Shown here: positions 8,836 through 17,317 of the stretch, piece after piece | Position numbering within the stretch: the stretch's first letter is position 1 | Layout of the letters: each line of letters opens with the position of its first letter | NCBI GenBank assembly: GCA_020639095.1 | Contig: JACKHH010000020.1 | Coordinates: 1 to 64,000 of the forward strand | Source: Phycisphaerales bacterium | Lineage (GTDB): Bacteria > Planctomycetota > Phycisphaerae > UBA1845 | Direction of reading: 5' to 3' | DNA length: 64,000 nucleotides | Position numbers and translations under genes: made by a program | The notes under the pieces: model-generated | Told to the model about the DNA's origin: nothing | Seen by the model: the letters and a program-made list of their open reading frames with translations, nothing else | Databases searched by the model: none

Positions 8836-9813
8836 TTACTCGTGCAGATCATACTCGGAAACGAAGCGAAACGCGCCGTTGTGTTCACGGGCAATCTCTT
8901 CGAGCAACTGGCGACCAGCCGCACTCACGTACGCGATCGTGAAAATCCGTACCTGCTCCTTGCGGTTCCAGGTGCGCAGGTTCTCCTTCAGCAGATCGGC
9001 TTCGGGAATATCCCCATCGCTGAGGAAGTAGATCAGGTCGGGTTTCAGCATGAATGCCCGGCGCATCGCCTCGATCGGCTGGGTCATGCCTTCCGGCATC
9101 GTTTCGTCGATGAATTGAAACGTGCGGTCCTTGCTCGCGCGGATGGCGTTGACCAGTCTGCCCGGCGGGGCTTCGAGCGGCGGATCGGTGCTGTAGAAAA
9201 CGACGTGATACTTCTGACTCTTGCGCAACCGGTCGATCGAGCGCTTAAGTTCCTGGCGCAGGTCCTCGAACATGCCCATCATCGAACCGGAGCGGTCGAC
9301 GACATAGACGATCTTCCGCGCCGCCCGCGCCTCGCCGCCCAACCCGAAAAACTGCGGCCCCTGCCCGCCGGAACCGACGTGCAAACCGTACTTGGAGAAT
9401 TCCCCACCGCCGGTACCGATGCCCACGATCTCAAGGTTAGACTCGCGCACCGTGTTAAGTTCGCGCAACGAGTGCTGCTCTTCCGGGGTGATGCGCTCCT
9501 GCGGCTGGGTTGCGTGCTGTGCGTTTGCGAACGGCGTGGGCACTTCCGTCATGGAGAAGTGCGTTTCCTTGGGCAGGTCGCGGATCGCGGTGGCTGCAAC
9601 CACCGGCGCGTCGGGTCTGCCGACGCGCTCGCGCATCCAGGGGATGGCGACCATCACGCCGAAGAGCACGACATGAAGCCCCAGCGACGCAACCCACGCG
9701 ACGAGCAGCGCGACATCGCCGCGTCTGCCGTTGTCGACGACGATCTCGTGTTCTGCATCCTGCGGAACGGATTCGGGTTGCGACGATCCAGGTTCTAGCG
9801 GGGCTTGCGACAT
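8836..9813 (-). CDS. Membrane-anchored vWA-domain protein heading the Exb-like cluster
   Basis: 325 residues: a cytoplasmic N-terminus of about 35 residues rich in Pro/Ser/Glu, one membrane helix (VALLVAWVASLGLHVVLFGVMVAI, about 33-57), a linker, and a von Willebrand A domain from about residue 148 (ARKIVYVVDRSGSM) with the MIDAS pattern DxSxS and the later Thr/Asp elements (YFLSDGD). The topology, a short inside tail, one helix and a periplasmic domain, is that of TonB/TolA, and no TonB is encoded in the cluster. It starts a leftward operon with the TPR-like, ExbB and ExbD genes. A divergent gene begins at 10203, so the promoter must lie in 9814-10202. Confidence 0.88.
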   Translation of the reverse strand: MSQAPLEPGSSQPESVPQDAEHEIVVDNGRRGDVALLVAWVASLGLHVVLFGVMVAIPWMRERVGRPDAPVVAATAIRDLPKETHFSMTEVPTPFANAQHATQPQERITPEEQHSLRELNTVRESNLEIVGIGTGGGEFSKYGLHVGSGGQGPQFFGLGGEARAARKIVYVVDRSGSMMGMFEDLRQELKRSIDRLRKSQKYHVVFYSTDPPLEAPPGRLVNAIRASKDRTFQFIDETMPEGMTQPIEAMRRAFMLKPDLIYFLSDGDIPEADLLKENLRTWNRKEQVRIFTIAYVSAAGRQLLEEIAREHNGAFRFVSEYDLHE

Positions 9814-10202
9814 CGGTAGGGGGTTCGGCTCCTCATGAGCGGGTTGGCGGTGAGGCGATCACCACGATCACAGGCCGGTGGCTCGGCATCCGTTCCGGTT
9901 CAATTCAACGCGCGTGAGTACACCGGAGCTTGCTGCCGAATGCAAGCAGAGATTACGGTCAACCTGGTGTCGCGTTCGGGCGGTGGTGCCGGGTGCGGAC
10001 GATCGACGGACTCCGCTTGGACTCCACGGCCTTGCTGCGCAGGACCGTGCCACCCGTCCTCTCCACCGACTGCGGACGCTGACGGTAATCGCTGCTATCA
10101 ACGAAAAATCTTAGTAGGTCGGTCGGGCGGAGTCAACGCATTTGCGTCCGCTCGCCGATGCTAGATAGGGCCGCGCCGGGCGAGGATGGGCGGGACAGGA
10201 TC
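9814..10202. other. Divergent intergenic region
   Basis: 389 bases between the leftward vWA operon and the rightward 10203 gene. It must contain both promoters. I see no convincing -35/-10 pair and no repeat; the only AT-rich patch is near 10095-10115. Confidence 0.5.
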
Positions 10203-11366
10203 ATGATGGACGCAGCCAGCCGGGACCTCTATTCTCCGTTGCAACGTTGGCGCGTTCGCTCGGTATCAATCGCAGACCTCTTGCGGAAGCCTTGGATCAT
10301 GTGCTGGTGTGTGACATTTGCCATTTCGCTCGCGACCTTCGCAGCTGCTGTGCCTGAGAATTCGACCTGGAAGCTGCGGACGGTGGACGCGTCGGCGGCC
10401 CAGCAGAAAGTGGATGATCTGATCCGCTTCGCCGACGGGGCGGACAGCGTGCTTCAGCAGTTCGACGCCCGGCTGGCAGCGGCCAACGGGTTGCTGTCGG
10501 TCGTGCTCGCCCCGGTGGCGTCGCGACAGCTTCTGGATATTCCCGAAGCGGGCGATGCGGATGAGGCCCGGCGTATTCTTGCGCTCGCGGGTGAGCACCT
10601 TGCCCAGGCGGATCGCTTGCTGGAAGCGGCTGCGAAGGAGCCGGACGCGCAAGACGCGCGGATTGCAAATCGACGCGAGAAGCTGGCGGGTGTGCGTGCG
10701 TTTGCCGGGGTGTTCAACGCGGTTTGGCCGGCGACGGGTGATGCGGCGAGTGACGGACTGATTGAGGAAACGCCCGAGTTGCGCGAAGCCATGCTCAATC
10801 TGTCCATCGTGATGGAAGACCGGCATGCGACGATTGCGCAGACGGCGCGTTTGTGGCGTGCATACCTCTTCAGCCGGGGCGGCGAAACGTCGCGAGCGCT
10901 TGATCTCTTGCCGCTTTCGCTCGATCCGCCGGCGGGCGATGCATCGGTTTCGTTGTTCGCGCGGTTGCTGCGCTGCAAGCTGTTTGTTGGTGCGGACGAT
11001 GGTTATGCCGCGACGTACGCGATGCTCGCGCGGATGGAGGAGCGCGCGAACGGGTGGTTCGCAACACCGGCTGACCGGGCAGCCGCTCGGCGCACGGTCG
11101 CGCTCGAACGGCGTCGCGTGGCGCAGGCGTGGGGTAAGACGTTTGCCGACGCGGGTCAGGCGGACCGGGCTGCATGGTGTACGTCAGCCATCGAACGTTT
11201 GGACAAGAAGTATTTCAGCGACGCCGAAGCCCGCGACCTGCTGCCGTTGGCATGGGCTGCGCCTCCGGTCGTCGAATTGGAAATCCCCAAGGGCACCGGC
11301 GACCTGCCCGATGACAGCGACCTCGACGATGAGGACATTTCAACGGTGGGTTTCAAGGGCGAATAG
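10203..11366 (+). CDS. Exported or anchored alpha-helical protein of unknown function
   Basis: 387 residues from the ATG at 10203 (a second ATG follows directly). A hydrophobic segment at about 32-52 (IMCWCVTFAISLATFAAAV) looks like a signal peptide after a long basic N-region. The rest is Ala/Leu/Arg-rich and helical, with paired helices resembling TPRs (DEARRILALAGEHLAQADRLLEA) and a very acidic C-terminus (DDSDLDDEDIS). It is divergent from the Exb operon and could be functionally tied to it, but no known domain is recognised. Confidence 0.7.
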   Translation: MMDAASRDLYSPLQRWRVRSVSIADLLRKPWIMCWCVTFAISLATFAAAVPENSTWKLRTVDASAAQQKVDDLIRFADGADSVLQQFDARLAAANGLLSVVLAPVASRQLLDIPEAGDADEARRILALAGEHLAQADRLLEAAAKEPDAQDARIANRREKLAGVRAFAGVFNAVWPATGDAASDGLIEETPELREAMLNLSIVMEDRHATIAQTARLWRAYLFSRGGETSRALDLLPLSLDPPAGDASVSLFARLLRCKLFVGADDGYAATYAMLARMEERANGWFATPADRAAARRTVALERRRVAQAWGKTFADAGQADRAAWCTSAIERLDKKYFSDAEARDLLPLAWAAPPVVELEIPKGTGDLPDDSDLDDEDISTVGFKGE

Positions 11367-11441
11367 TCACGCAAGCCGCACAACCCCGGGCACGTCGACG
11401 CAAACGCTGCATTCCGTTAGTATCCAAGTGTAAGGCACAAT

Positions 11442-11526
11442 CAGAACCCCCTGCGCCAAGCAGGGGGCACATTAAACGATTGCGCACCAAACTTGGACTG
11501 CCCCCTGCTTGGCGCAGGGGGTTCTG
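11442..11526. repeat. Double-hairpin palindrome, family 3
   Basis: Two exact 28-base inverted arms (11442-11469 and 11499-11526) separated by 29 bases. Each arm is itself a hairpin, CCCCCTGC...GCAGGGGG. The element fills most of the gap between the 10203 gene and the peptidase gene and could also end transcription from the left. It has the two-hairpin, head-to-head design of BIME-type REP elements. Confidence 0.9.
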
Positions 11527-11552
11527 GCTAACTCAACGGAGCTTGCAGCAAT

Positions 11553-12272
11553 ATGAATCTCCTACTCGGCAGCGGTGGATTTCGCACGCCGGAGCGCGTG
11601 TCGTCGCTTGCGAACGCGATGCACGATCATTTCGGCGACGTCTCGCGGATACTCTTCGTGCCGTACGCACTCGCGGACCATGACGGCTACGTGCGAATGA
11701 TGACCGATCGCGGCCTGCACGCCGGGTACGAACTCGACGGCATCCACACGCACGACGATCCCGTGCAAGCCGTGGAGGAGGCGGAGGCGATTTACGTCGG
11801 TGGGGGAAACACGTTTCGGCTGGTGAATGCGTTGTATGCGTTTGAACTGCTCGAGCCGATCCGCCGCCGCGTGCGCGAAGGGCTGCCCTACATGGGCGTC
11901 AGTGCCGGGTCGAACGTCGCGTGCCCGACGCTGAAAACGACGAACGACATGCCCATCGTGATGCCGCCGAGTTTTGAAACGCTCGGGCTGGTGTCATTTC
12001 AGATCAACCCGCACTATTACTTCGGTGCGAACTTCGTGAAGCGCGGCGATGACGTGCACGAGCATTTCGGCGAAACGCGCGACGATCGCATTCGCGAATT
12101 CCACGAGATGAATGACACGCCGGTCATCGGCCTGTGGGAGGGCGGGATCATCCGCGTCAGCGCGGAGGGCGTAAGCCTGACCGGCGCACCCGCGCGCATC
12201 TTCCGCAAAGGCGAGGAACCGATCGACATCGACCCACCAGCCGTCCTGACCGCGCACGTGAGCGGGGGCTAA
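11553..12272 (+). CDS. pepE: Peptidase S51, dipeptidase E-like
   Basis: 239 residues, matching the normal PepE length of about 230. The N-terminus MNLLLGSGGF, the YVGGGNTFRL motif at about residue 90 and the nucleophile elbow GVSAGSN at about residue 124 (catalytic Ser) are diagnostic of family S51. These cytoplasmic serine peptidases cleave N-terminal Asp-X dipeptides; cyanophycinase belongs to the same family but is longer. The ATG follows AACGGAGC with acceptable spacing. It stands alone, between a palindromic repeat and a gap. Confidence 0.9.
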   Translation: MNLLLGSGGFRTPERVSSLANAMHDHFGDVSRILFVPYALADHDGYVRMMTDRGLHAGYELDGIHTHDDPVQAVEEAEAIYVGGGNTFRLVNALYAFELLEPIRRRVREGLPYMGVSAGSNVACPTLKTTNDMPIVMPPSFETLGLVSFQINPHYYFGANFVKRGDDVHEHFGETRDDRIREFHEMNDTPVIGLWEGGIIRVSAEGVSLTGAPARIFRKGEEPIDIDPPAVLTAHVSGG

Positions 12273-12759
12273 TCGTAGGGCGTGCAATTGCACTTTGAGT
12301 GGGGCATGAACCTGCGACAGCCCGACTTTCTTCTGCTCGACGCATTCATACTTGCATCGCGATTGGATACCTCGTCGTGGACTGAGCTCAACACTGTGGG
12401 TGATGAACTGTACACACTGCAGAAAGCCAGCGGCGTTCCCGGAATGTCGTGATCGCGATCGACGGATCCACGCGCGTCGCCGTGAAGGCGCGTACCGTAG
12501 GTGGGGAATGTGATCAAGTAGGCGAGCGGCCAATTGCCCGCCGCGTCATTGCGCTCGTCGTCGCGCGACCTGCATGCAGCCCCAGACTTGCAAGCAGCCC
12601 TGTAACCGTCGATGAGCGGCCCTGTCCTGTTCAGCGCTGTATCAGCCGTTCCTCACGGCCGCGGTTCGGAGCAGGCACTTGCCATCTCCTGGGAGCGTCT
12701 ATCAAGACTCATGTGGGACCGGCTTTCCAACCGGTCAGACAGAGAATTGTTGCCGGTTC
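12273..12759. other. Gene-free stretch
   Basis: 487 bases between the peptidase gene and the convergent PEP-CTERM gene. Apart from the family 1 half copy at 12712-12728 I find no coding pattern, RNA gene or clear terminator. Short frames here lack ribosome-binding sites. Confidence 0.6.
12712..12728. repeat. Dispersed palindrome, family 1 (half copy)
   Basis: TGTGGGACCGGCTTTCC is identical to the left arm at 8748-8764, but the matching right arm is missing; the following bases contain only AACCGGTC...CCGGTT. It is intergenic, downstream of the PEP-CTERM gene. Confidence 0.8.
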
Positions 12760-13560
12760 TCAGTAACGATGGGACGATCGCCGCGTCGCCAGCATTGCTC
12801 CCAGCGCGAGCAGCGCGAGCGACGCCGGTTCCGGAATCGTGATCGACAGGCTGATGTTGTCGAAACGCACCGTCGTCGGCGCCTCTTGGATAAGGCTCGA
12901 CGACAGTTCGCCGATCACCGGCGCGTCGTGCGTCGTGTCCCACCATTCGCCGTATAGCCGCAGGCCGAGATACGCCGTTGAAGGCAGCAGGTCGGGGTAA
13001 ACGAACGAGATGCCCTGGAGGTTCAGCGCGCGATCCACCCAGGTCAGCGCATCATCGCCACGCTCGAACAAGCCGATGCCGACGGGAATCTGATCCTGAT
13101 TCGCGTCGTAGAAGCTGAGCCTGGCGGACGCCTGGAACTCGTACTCGACTTCGGCGCCCGGCGCGACCGGCGGAAAGAGCGCCGACCCGCCGTCCGTGGT
13201 CAGCGACACGTTGAGGATGATGTTCTCGATGCGCCCCGCGTAGCTGCTCAGGTCGATCAGCCGGGACATGCTCGCGTTGAACCCGAGCGGTGACGCGGGC
13301 GACTCGAAATACCAGTCGCCGTCGCGCGCGACGGAGGCGTTCTGGATGGCGGCGTAGTTGCCCGAGGGGTTATCCCAACCGGTCAGGTCGCCGGTTTCCG
13401 CGCCCGGGTTGCTCACGTTGATCGGGATCGTCAGCGAGGCGTTTGCCTTGGGTGCGAGCGAGAGTAGGGCGGCGCATGCAACGGCGATTAGCGCGCGGTG
13501 CGGCAATGCCCTGCGCGAGGAGAGGTCGTGCGACGCGAAGTGTATTGTCGGGGTTGTCAT
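12760..13560 (-). CDS. PEP-CTERM exported protein
   Basis: 266 residues: signal peptide (HRALIAVACAALLSLAPKANA, to about residue 42), a beta-rich body with a lectin/CBM-like pattern (NPGAETGDLTGW near the start, VRFDNISLSI near the end), and the C-terminal sorting signal IPEPASLALLALGAMLATRR: Pro-Glu-Pro, one helix, basic tail. Such proteins are processed by an exosortase and placed on the surface or in the extracellular matrix. The N-terminal NPGAE...GW pattern is common in secreted carbohydrate-binding beta-sandwiches, but ligand binding is only a guess. The start has a duplicated ribosome-binding site. Confidence 0.88.
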   Translation of the reverse strand: MTTPTIHFASHDLSSRRALPHRALIAVACAALLSLAPKANASLTIPINVSNPGAETGDLTGWDNPSGNYAAIQNASVARDGDWYFESPASPLGFNASMSRLIDLSSYAGRIENIILNVSLTTDGGSALFPPVAPGAEVEYEFQASARLSFYDANQDQIPVGIGLFERGDDALTWVDRALNLQGISFVYPDLLPSTAYLGLRLYGEWWDTTHDAPVIGELSSSLIQEAPTTVRFDNISLSITIPEPASLALLALGAMLATRRSSHRY

Positions 13561-13588
13561 GGCAGTGTCCTCCAGGCAGTGTCCTCCA
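13561..13588 (-). promoter_or_regulatory. Tandemly duplicated ribosome-binding site
   Basis: On the minus strand the 14-base unit TGGAGGACACTGCC occurs twice, back to back, immediately before the ATG of the PEP-CTERM gene. Each unit carries a GGAGG Shine-Dalgarno core; only the proximal one is at a usable distance. Confidence 0.85.
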
Positions 13589-13777
13589 GGTTGGGATTGT
13601 TGCTAGCCATTGTACCCAAGTGGCGGTATCGGTTGCAACGGCATGCGCGGGAGCACCGACCGGCCAAGTCGAGCGTATGGGTCGTGCCGAACTGGCTGCG
13701 GGGAAGCCGAGGCGCTGGTTGGTCTAGAAAGGTAGGGCGCGCTATTGCACGCCGAATCGAAGAAAGAGTGCGTTCTG

Positions 13778-13857
13778 CGTGCCACTGCTCTTGAGCAGTG
13801 GGCTTCCATTTGATCACGGCTGCTTTGTGGCGGCACTGCTCAAGAGCAGTGGCACAC
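13778..13857. repeat. Double-hairpin palindrome, family 2 (copy 1)
   Basis: Left half CCACTGCTCTTGAGCAGTGG and right half CCACTGCTCAAGAGCAGTGG minus its first base, each a 9-base-stem hairpin, about 33 bases apart and bordered outside by CGTG/CACACG so the whole forms an inverted repeat of about 80 bases. A second copy with a different spacer lies at 40617-40701. Confidence 0.9.
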
Positions 13858-13898
13858 GTCGCGATTTTCACAATGCATGCGGATGTCGTTGGTGGCTG

Positions 13899-14687
13899 CT
13901 ACTGCACGGTGGACGTGTCGACGGTGCTCGCCCAGCGCATAACGTGCACCGGCTTGTTGAACCACACGTTTTCGTTCGGCGATCTCAGGATGATCACTTT
14001 CTTCACGCCGGGCTCGGCCTGTATCCATTCATCGTTGCCGAGGTACGCGAGCACGTGGAGACCATCAGCCGTCACCGCGATGTCGCCGGTTTGAAGCCTG
14101 TCGCGCGCGAGTGCGTTGATCGAATCGGCTTGCTGGATGGGTTGTGTTTGCCCGCGGTACGCGTCGCGAAGCGCTCGCGCGGAGCAGTCGTGCCACCACA
14201 AGTCCAGTGCGGAACGCAACGCACGTGGGTTCAACGTTACGAAGGCAATGTGGAGGTTCGCGTCGATCATGCCGCGGCGAATGAGCCCGGAACAATCGAT
14301 GCCACGACGTGACTCGCCGCCCCAGAGGTAACGCGTACCTGCATAGCCCTGCAACTGCCGCGCGTACTCCGCACGGAGGACGCTCGGCGGAACCGCGCGG
14401 CCCGGCAGAACTGCGAATCCACCAACAAGTAACCCCAACGCAGCAACGCCAATTGCCAACGCCCGCCGCCGGCGCAAGATGACAATGGCAAGGACCCAAA
14501 GAACAGGAACCGAGACCGCAAGCGCAGCACGCTGAATGCCGGTGCTGATGGGTTGACGGAATGCCAGCAAGAATACGACGAAAGCCACAACCCAACCGGC
14601 TCTGAGAATCCACTGAATGACGGGTGAACGGCGTGGTTCGTCGACCACTGACGTCCCTGCCACGACATGTTGCGATTCCGTTCGCAT
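13899..14687 (-). CDS. NlpC/P60-type cysteine peptidase with N-terminal membrane helices
   Basis: 262 residues from the ATG at 14687. The frame stays open upstream to 14816, but that extension is not signal-like. Three hydrophobic stretches (about 23-95) are followed by an NlpC/P60 domain with GGESRRGIDCSGLIRRGM (nucleophile Cys) and DGLHVLAYLG (candidate catalytic His). Family members cut peptide bonds in cell-wall peptides; this one would act outside, tethered to the inner membrane. The stretch between Cys and His is longer than usual, so it may be a divergent subfamily. It has no evident operon partners. Confidence 0.8.
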   Translation of the reverse strand: MRTESQHVVAGTSVVDEPRRSPVIQWILRAGWVVAFVVFLLAFRQPISTGIQRAALAVSVPVLWVLAIVILRRRRALAIGVAALGLLVGGFAVLPGRAVPPSVLRAEYARQLQGYAGTRYLWGGESRRGIDCSGLIRRGMIDANLHIAFVTLNPRALRSALDLWWHDCSARALRDAYRGQTQPIQQADSINALARDRLQTGDIAVTADGLHVLAYLGNDEWIQAEPGVKKVIILRSPNENVWFNKPVHVMRWASTVDTSTVQ

Positions 14688-14843
14688 CAGCGGCTGACCT
14701 GATAGTTCGAATGTGTGGTAGACTCGGAAATACCCTCGGGTTATTGATCTTGTACGTTGCGACCAGACATTTAGTTCAAGAAGCTGAAGACGCCCCTTGA
14801 TGTACGTGACAGCCATCCAGTACTGGCACGAAGATGCGGCAGT

Positions 14844-15383
14844 CTATCCCAATGATGGATCGGCATGCAAAATGTACGTCTCGCCGGTTTGGGGATTTTC
14901 CATTAGGCCGCCACACAACGCTCCCAGCGATTTCCACACCGCAAGCTGCAAGTAACTTGACAGCTCGTTCTGCATGCCATGAACTCGAACGCAGTACATC
15001 GTTGCCGCCTGCTTCATTGCCTGTACGGCTTCGGAACCGAGGTCACTGGCCAAGTCGTCGATGTCATCGTCATCGTAGTTGGCAGAAAAATCATAGGGAC
15101 TCTCGATTTCCATGGCACAGTTCGCGTACCGGTGGTCGCCCAGGAGTTTCTCGATTTCGTGTGAGTCCTTCTTGAGGATGAGATTGTGGATCGGTGCAAA
15201 GTCCGAAGTGGGTTTGCAGCCTATGATCAGATCATCCGCACAAGGCCCTTGAACCACAAGCTCAGTGTCGGGCCAGTTCGCCACAAATAGGACATCCCAG
15301 CCCTCACGCTGCAATTGCCGCGCAAGTGCAGCGCGTTCCACAACTTCACTTCGACCTGAATAAGTGAATAGCTCGACGCTCAT
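14844..15383 (-). CDS. Protein of unknown function
   Basis: 179 residues from the ATG at 15383, preceded by GGAG at good spacing. No signal peptide or membrane helix. It looks like a soluble alpha/beta protein (MSVELFTYSGRSEVVERAAL, WDVLFVANWPD) with an acidic centre (YDDDDIDDL) and several cysteines. No recognised motif. Neighbours are also short leftward orphans, so this is probably accessory DNA. Confidence 0.6.
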   Translation of the reverse strand: MSVELFTYSGRSEVVERAALARQLQREGWDVLFVANWPDTELVVQGPCADDLIIGCKPTSDFAPIHNLILKKDSHEIEKLLGDHRYANCAMEIESPYDFSANYDDDDIDDLASDLGSEAVQAMKQAATMYCVRVHGMQNELSSYLQLAVWKSLGALCGGLMENPQTGETYILHADPSLG

Positions 15384-15496
15384 GCTGCGATCTCCGATTC
15401 GTATTATGGGCTGACGCAAACGACATCGTGGTGGTCACCCGCATGTCGTTGTGGCGGAAAACAGGTCACGGACTCTTTCGTTTCATTCCCGAGGTA

Positions 15497-15859
15497 TCAG
15501 CCATTGCGTTTGTCCAATCCGCTGATAAGTCCACTGATCATCTTACCGAGTTCTTCCAGTTGTTGACGGAATAAACGGTGCGAATTGTGTTCGATCAGGC
15601 TTCGACGCTGCGACAGGTCGAGCAGCGGTACGCACTCTTGGATGGAGCCTCTGGCAATTCCGAAGAAGTGTTTGCGGTCAGGTTTGGTGAAGCGGCCGTT
15701 GCCTTCGGCGATGTTGGCGGCGATGGAGACTGACGCGCGGTTGAGTTGGCCGGCGAGGAAGCGGTAACCTCTTGGGAATTGCTCGGTCGCGGCGAGGATC
15801 TGGTCGGCGAAGTCTACGGACTCTTGGTAGACGATTAGTCTTTCGAAGGTGAAGGGCAT
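15497..15859 (-). CDS. Four-helix-bundle protein (23S rRNA-intervening-sequence family)
   Basis: 120 residues with the hallmark patterns of this family: an N-terminal F-x-x-L-x-V-Y-Q-x-S, a central GYRFLAGQLNRASVSIAANIAEGNGR, and F-F-GIARGS-x-x-E-x-x-x-L. These small helical proteins were first seen in intervening sequences of spirochaete 23S rRNA genes, but most lie elsewhere in genomes and their role is unknown. The C-terminal end is slightly diverged. It is a stand-alone gene beside the tRNA-Sec insertions. Confidence 0.88.
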   Translation of the reverse strand: MPFTFERLIVYQESVDFADQILAATEQFPRGYRFLAGQLNRASVSIAANIAEGNGRFTKPDRKHFFGIARGSIQECVPLLDLSQRRSLIEHNSHRLFRQQLEELGKMISGLISGLDKRNG

Positions 15860-16020
15860 AGTGGGGGCCCATCCTGGTCGAACGGTTCAGAGAGGAGAGA
15901 GTAGAGAGGAGACCGCAGGAGTCGGGCTCGTCGCGCGGGGACACCTCGTATTGCGAGGGGTGTTCTTGCGAATCTCCTTTCTCCTTTCTCTTCTCTCCTG
16001 CTCTGTCGCGGCAACGCCGC

Positions 16021-16113
16021 GACGGGAGTGGATTGGAATCGAACCAGAGAATAAACGTTTGGCGGCATCGCCAGGGCTGGTTCTTCCACCGTTAATGTCC
16101 CGCTAAATGTCAC
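16021..16113. repeat. tRNA-Sec 3'-end repeat, copy A (outermost)
   Basis: GACGGGAGTGGATTGGAATC followed by GAACC matches the last 20-odd bases of the tRNA-Sec gene (T-arm plus acceptor strand) with one mismatch. Similarity to copy B continues for about 70 bases beyond the tRNA part, ending in GCTAAATGTC. Bases to its left are unlike those left of copies B and C, as expected if they are the original chromosome flank. Confidence 0.85.
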
Positions 16114-16211
16114 CATTTGGAACAGGTCACTCGTTTGCGAACTGGCATCCACTAGCCGATTTGATTCCGCGTTTCGCATCCTTGGGATTGGCTCCATCCG
16201 ACAACAATTAT

Positions 16212-16655
16212 ATGATGATCGTTGCTATGAGGCGTCACAGAAAACTGTCTCTGCTCGCAAAGATGACGTTGGGTGCGAGCCTTCTGTTCGTCCTGTTCTG
16301 GATCACGACGCTATACCATGGATGGGGCTATCAAGGGGCGTCGCTTAGGGTTATGGTCAAATGTGGTTATATCAACATCTATCGCGGCACGAACCGCCTG
16401 CCTGCAACGTGGTATCATGAACGGCTGGAGCCGACCTTACTCAGCAAGTTCTATTCGCCGCGCTTTTCCGTCGCGGGCAGGTCATTCACCTTCACGCTAC
16501 CTCTGCTGTATCCCTTCCTTCTCATCGCCGTTTTTACCGCGATTGCTTGGCGACGGTCGCGTCCTGTCGACAACAGTTGCCACTCATGCGGGTACGACCT
16601 TACCGGCAACGTGAGCGGAAACTGTCCCGAATGCGGCCAATCCATCATACCCTAA
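16212..16655 (+). CDS. Small membrane protein with C-terminal CGYDLTGN zinc ribbon
   Basis: About 147 residues from the ATG at 16212 (ATGs at 16215 and 16227 are alternatives). Two membrane helices (about 17-36 and 93-115) flank a periplasmic loop, and the protein ends in a four-cysteine ribbon, CHSCGYDLTGNVSGNCPECG. This ribbon is a recurrent tail on small Planctomycetota membrane proteins of unknown role. It is the only gene of cassette 2 and reads towards the tRNA. Confidence 0.75.
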   Translation: MMIVAMRRHRKLSLLAKMTLGASLLFVLFWITTLYHGWGYQGASLRVMVKCGYINIYRGTNRLPATWYHERLEPTLLSKFYSPRFSVAGRSFTFTLPLLYPFLLIAVFTAIAWRRSRPVDNSCHSCGYDLTGNVSGNCPECGQSIIP

Positions 16656-16778
16656 ATGTCAAATAACCGAGGCGTATGCGTCAGGAGACGGGAGTGGATG
16701 GGAATCGAACTAGGAAATAAGCGTCTGGCGGTATCGCCAAGGCCGATTTTTCACGCCTTTATGTCATGCTAAATGTCC
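16651..16778. repeat. tRNA-Sec 3'-end repeat, copy B (complete att-like unit)
   Basis: Three parts: CTAAATGTCAAATAACC plus GTATGCG (shared with the flank of copy C at 17281-17308), the tRNA-Sec 3' end ACGGGAGTGGATGGGAATCG at 16688-16707 (identical to the real tRNA), and a tail of about 70 bases shared with copy A, containing GGCG(A)TATCGCC and ending GCTAAATGTC. Confidence 0.85.
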
Positions 16779-17008
16779 CGAATCATGGGTCAAGTCTGGA
16801 ATTCCCGGCCGCGTACGGGTATGGTTGACTATGCAACCGCGCGCGAACGCGGTCGCTGCCGAACCGGGAGTAGGCACAACTAAATGGCCGTTTCGTTGCT
16901 GGCCTACGCTGCCCATTGGCGGTGTTCTAGGCTTAGTAAGTTATCCCCAAGCACTGGCAACGCCACTGCGTTGGGTCGCCGAAGCGCAGCGAACGACATC
17001 CCGGGCGT

Positions 17009-17036
17009 AACGCCACCGTTTCGCGACGGTGGCGTT
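17009..17036. other. Strong hairpin upstream of the cassette gene
   Basis: AACGCCACCGT, a six-base loop and ACGGTGGCGTT: an 11-base perfect stem. There is no U-run after it, and it sits 30 bases before the 17067 start, so it could be an attenuator, an operator or a recombination structure. Confidence 0.6.
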
Positions 17037-17066
17037 ATCGTAACCTCTCAGCGATAGGAACCGGCA

Positions 17067-17264
17067 ATGGCTGACTTGGACAATCTACTTCAAGACCTCA
17101 AGCGACTATCGGAAAAAGAAGACGAATTACACCGCGCATACTTCGCGAAGATTACTGAGTTGAGCGAAAACAGAAAGGGCGACATCCAAGGGATCAAGGA
17201 CGCCTACAAGAAACTCGACGCGATACAGCGAGAGATTCTCGCCTGCCTGCAGAAGCTCCGTTGA
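17067..17264 (+). CDS. Short coiled-coil protein, cassette gene
   Basis: 65 residues, almost all predicted helix, with heptad-like Leu/Ile spacing (LDNLLQDLKRLSEKEDEL ... LDAIQREILACLQKL) and many Lys/Glu. AGGAA precedes the ATG by eight bases. No family is recognised. The composition is more AT-rich than that of the neighbouring prfB. As the single gene of a tRNA-bounded unit it is presumed to be cargo. Confidence 0.65.
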   Translation: MADLDNLLQDLKRLSEKEDELHRAYFAKITELSENRKGDIQGIKDAYKKLDAIQREILACLQKLR

Positions 17265-17317
17265 CGTTTCCCAGCGACCACTAAATGTCAAATAACCTTG
17301 TCGTATGCGCCAATAAA

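Larger units (their letters stand above)
16021..16686. mobile_element. Putative integrase-less cassette 2 at the tRNA-Sec 3' end
   Basis: This unit of about 666 bases is bounded by two copies of the tRNA-Sec 3' end (16021-16043 and 16687-16709). It contains one gene, 16212-16655. The left inner end (60 bases after the tRNA match) resembles that of cassette 1, and so does the right inner end (CTAAATGTCAAATAACC... at 16652). No recombinase is encoded. The layout is what serial integration at a tRNA 3' end would leave. Confidence 0.65.

Noticed and set aside
16021..16113. A second full tRNA-Sec gene or pseudogene at copies A and B
   Set aside because: Only the T-loop/acceptor 3' part matches; no anticodon arm or 5' acceptor strand can be folded.
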